A stretch of DNA of 8,082 nucleotides from Bacilli bacterium. GTDB taxonomy: Bacteria > Bacillota_I > Bacilli_A > RF39 > UBA660. The DNA lies in the NCBI GenBank assembly GCA_024683115.1, contig JAIKYM010000090.1, positions 1 through 8,082 on the forward strand, written 5' to 3'. Each line of letters opens with the position of its first letter. Within the stretch, counting starts at the first letter, position 1. The translations under genes were made by a program, and so were the position numbers. Below are positions 6,121-8,082 of this stretch, one piece after another. The notes beneath the pieces were generated by a model, which saw nothing but the letters and a program-made list of their open reading frames with translations, was not told the origin of the DNA and did no database searches.

Positions 6121-8082
6121 TTATTCAGTTTGACTTGTAGTAGTTGTAGTAGTCGTAGTAGTAGTTGTTTCACTAGTGCTTGTTGATGAAGTTGTGCTTG
6201 ATGTAGTTGATGTAGTACTAGTAATAGTAGTTGTTGTTGTTGAAGGATTATATTTAGTTATAACACTAATTGTTATAGAACTTGTATCTTTTACTAATTT
6301 ACCTTTTAATACATTTTGATCTACTACAGTACCTTCAGCTAATGTATCATCGTAAAGAGCGTCTCCTTCACGAATATATGTTACGTACATTTCTATATTT
6401 CTTTGTGAACACCATTCTTTAACTTGGCTTTGTAATTGTCCTTTGAAGTTTGGTATTGTTTCATTTCTTTCAACTGAATAATATCTTTGACCAATTACTG
6501 GTGCTTTATATTCTTTATTTGCAGAGAAGCTAAATGTTGTTATCATAGTTGCTTTTTTCTTCTCTAATGTTACATTCATAGCATCTACAATCTCTTGTAG
6601 TGATTGTGGATAATATTGATATGTATAAACGTTTGCTCTAATATTATTTACATACATTGTTAGATCATATCCAGTAAGATATGTTCTTTGAATATTTACT
6701 AGTGCTCCATTGTTGTTTTGTAATGCATTCTTTGCTACACCATATAGAGATAACATCTCTTTTGTTTGCATGTTTGTATCAATGTTTGGAGTAATTGTAT
6801 CTAAGATAGTGTAGAAGTCATTTACTGAAGTAACATTCTTAACACTCTTAGCTAAACTTTCAACTATTTGTTGTTGATGTCTATTTCTTGCGAAATCTCC
6901 ATCTGCATAACCATATCTATTTCTAGAATATGCTAATGCTTGTTCACCGTTTAAGTGTTGCATACCTGTATCCATACATACTAGGTTAACCATATTTCTT
7001 TTTGCATCACTTTCACATAATCGTCCATTATATTTTTTTAGAAATGATTTTAATGTAGGAACTTCTACATCTACGTCAACTCCTCCAACAGCGTTAACTA
7101 AATCTATAACACCTTGGAAATCTACTTTAACATAATAATCAATATTAATACCTGTTAGGTTTTGTACTGTATTAATAACACATTTTGTTCCATATGCTCC
7201 AGCTGAATTAATCTTTGATTCATCATTTAAGCATGCTATTGGAACATAAGTATCTCTTGGAATACTAAATACTGTTGCATTAAGTGTTTTAGGATTAAAT
7301 GCTATTAACATTAATGTATCACCATTGAATGAAGATGCTTTCTTTAATGTTGATGCTTCTGAATCAACTCCCATAACTAATACAGTAAATGGTTTAGTTA
7401 CGTCTGCAAAGTTTTCAATGTAGTCTTGGTTTTGCATTTCTTTGCTATATTCATTTAATACTTTTGTTTCTTCTTTTATCTTTTGGTATTTTTCATATGT
7501 TGAATATGTTATACCATAGTTGGATGAAACAAACATTGCATTAATATTTTTATTGTATAAGTCTTCTAACATTTCAAAATAACTATCGTATTTTTGTATC
7601 TTGATTTGTAGTTTATCTTTATTAATTAATTCATAGGCTAGAGTATTACCTTCAACATCAGTTTCATTGTTGATAATACCAACTACAAATGTTGAATCAT
7701 TAACAAATTCGGTATCAGCTAGTGCAATCATGTTAGTAGTGTATATTACTGTATCTTTAGATAAGTTATCAAAAGATGTTAATAATTTATTTACTACAGA
7801 TGATCCTACAATACACATCGCTGCTATTATAACCATAAAGAATGAATTGATATATACTAATACATTTTTCTTTGATAGTAACAGTAGTAAGTTTATAAAT
7901 AGGTATAGTGCAAATATTACACCAAGTGCAGTTAAACCAATCATTCTTAAATTAGTTTCAACACCTTTCAACCTCAATATATTTATAATAAGATATGTGT
8001 AACTAAATGCATATAATAATATAGTAACAATATATACTAATTTAGTACTCAGCTTAGCATTTTTGAATTTCTTAAATAGCTT
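6121..8082 (-). CDS. LytR-CpsA-Psr (LCP) family glycopolymer transferase, 5' end outside window
   Basis: The frame stays open to the right edge, so the start is outside; the TTG at 7977 has no ribosome binding site and cuts through the membrane region. Reading from the edge there are three hydrophobic segments (about 8036-7972, 7944-7876 and 7863-7792), putting the rest outside the cell. Numbered from the codon at 7977, residues 96-175 form an accessory domain resembling a solute-binding fold (FVVGIINNETDVEGNTLAYELI). Residues about 196-382 are the LCP domain, with FNGDTLMLIAFNP (217-229), SIPRDTYVPI (238-247), KINSAGAYG and ALAYSRNRYGYADGDFARNR (347-366). Residues 507-573 look PASTA-like (TIPNFKGQ, then GTVVDQNV). 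Residues 579-618 are Thr/Ser-rich without LPXTG. Family role: moving lipid-linked teichoic acid or capsule polymers onto peptidoglycan. Four cysteines (249, 266, 321, 334) lie within the LCP domain. Confidence 0.92.
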   Translation of the reverse strand, partial: KLFKKFKNAKLSTKLVYIVTILLYAFSYTYLIINILRLKGVETNLRMIGLTALGVIFALYLFINLLLLLSKKNVLVYINSFFMVIIAAMCIVGSSVVNKLLTSFDNLSKDTVIYTTNMIALADTEFVNDSTFVVGIINNETDVEGNTLAYELINKDKLQIKIQKYDSYFEMLEDLYNKNINAMFVSSNYGITYSTYEKYQKIKEETKVLNEYSKEMQNQDYIENFADVTKPFTVLVMGVDSEASTLKKASSFNGDTLMLIAFNPKTLNATVFSIPRDTYVPIACLNDESKINSAGAYGTKCVINTVQNLTGINIDYYVKVDFQGVIDLVNAVGGVDVDVEVPTLKSFLKKYNGRLCESDAKRNMVNLVCMDTGMQHLNGEQALAYSRNRYGYADGDFARNRHQQQIVESLAKSVKNVTSVNDFYTILDTITPNIDTNMQTKEMLSLYGVAKNALQNNNGALVNIQRTYLTGYDLTMYVNNIRANVYTYQYYPQSLQEIVDAMNVTLEKKKATMITTFSFSANKEYKAPVIGQRYYSVERNETIPNFKGQLQSQVKEWCSQRNIEMYVTYIREGDALYDDTLAEGTVVDQNVLKGKLVKDTSSITISVITKYNPSTTTTTITSTTSTTSSTTSSTSTSETTTTTTTTTTTSQTE
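6124..6243 (-). repeat. Trinucleotide-rich tract encoding the Thr/Ser tail of the LCP protein
   Basis: ACT/ACA/ACG-type codons (read as GTAGTAGTTG-like DNA on the + strand) encode a roughly 40-residue Thr/Ser tail with an 11-Thr run near the end. It is low complexity and likely to vary in length. In exported proteins such tails act as wall-spanning linkers or glycosylation targets; here that is inference. Confidence 0.75.

Noticed and set aside
7975..7977. TTG at 7977 as the start of the LCP gene
   Set aside because: No ribosome binding site precedes it, the frame is open to the window edge, and the upstream codons encode another hydrophobic segment.
7667..8002. Plus-strand reading frame within the LCP gene
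   Set aside because: It lies antisense to the membrane region of a strongly supported gene and has no recognisable motifs.
1..8082. parS centromere sites for ParB
   Set aside because: I looked for the palindromic parS core with a central CACGTG on both strands and found none. Scattered ACGTG-like strings lack the palindrome.

Overview
This is a low-GC (roughly 30% by eye) bacterial chromosomal segment with short intergenic gaps, Shine-Dalgarno sites and T-rich hairpin terminators. A chromosomal-type parA-parB pair, a DUF951 gene and a LytR-CpsA-Psr (LCP) protein point to a walled Firmicutes/Bacilli-type organism. The sigma-like gene, the LCP architecture and the general protein style remind me of the uncultured gut Bacilli/Mollicutes-related lineages (RF39-like). 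That placement is inference, not demonstrated. Tryptophan is encoded by TGG in the genes read, and no gene needs TGA read as Trp.

Layout. (1) Positions 1-885, + strand: the 3' part of a sigma-70-like gene, cut by the left edge and broken by an in-frame TAG and a one-base frameshift, followed by a terminator at 897-921. (2) Positions 945-5190, + strand: one compact operon read from an extended -10 promoter. It runs parA, parB, an MscS-type mechanosensitive channel, a small DUF951 zinc-ribbon-like protein and an AbgT-family transporter. Genes overlap or are separated by 2 bases, and a palindromic terminator closes the operon. (3) Positions 5198-6108, + strand: a single-gene unit with its own extended -10 promoter. 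It encodes a secreted or anchored thioredoxin-fold protein with a CxxC site, a transmembrane helix, an extremely acidic tract and a lysine-rich tail. (4) Positions 6121-8082, - strand: a large LCP-family cell-wall glycopolymer transferase with membrane helices, an accessory extracellular domain, a PASTA-like domain and a Thr/Ser-rich tail. Its 5' end lies beyond the right edge. The last two genes converge on a shared hairpin at 6080-6108.

How the genes fit together. ParA and ParB would act in origin segregation. MscS and the AbgT transporter are membrane proteins co-transcribed with them but with no obvious mechanistic link. The thioredoxin-fold protein and the LCP protein both place domains outside the membrane, and the LCP catalytic domain carries four cysteines, so a redox link between them is possible but unproven. 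The most unusual items are the charge-segregated tail of the thioredoxin-like protein, the sigma-like gene that appears to lack regions 2 and 3, and the changed substrate-site residues of the AbgT protein. I do not see a complete novel multi-gene system such as a defence island, CRISPR array or mobile element. All gaps between genes are shorter than about 110 bases.
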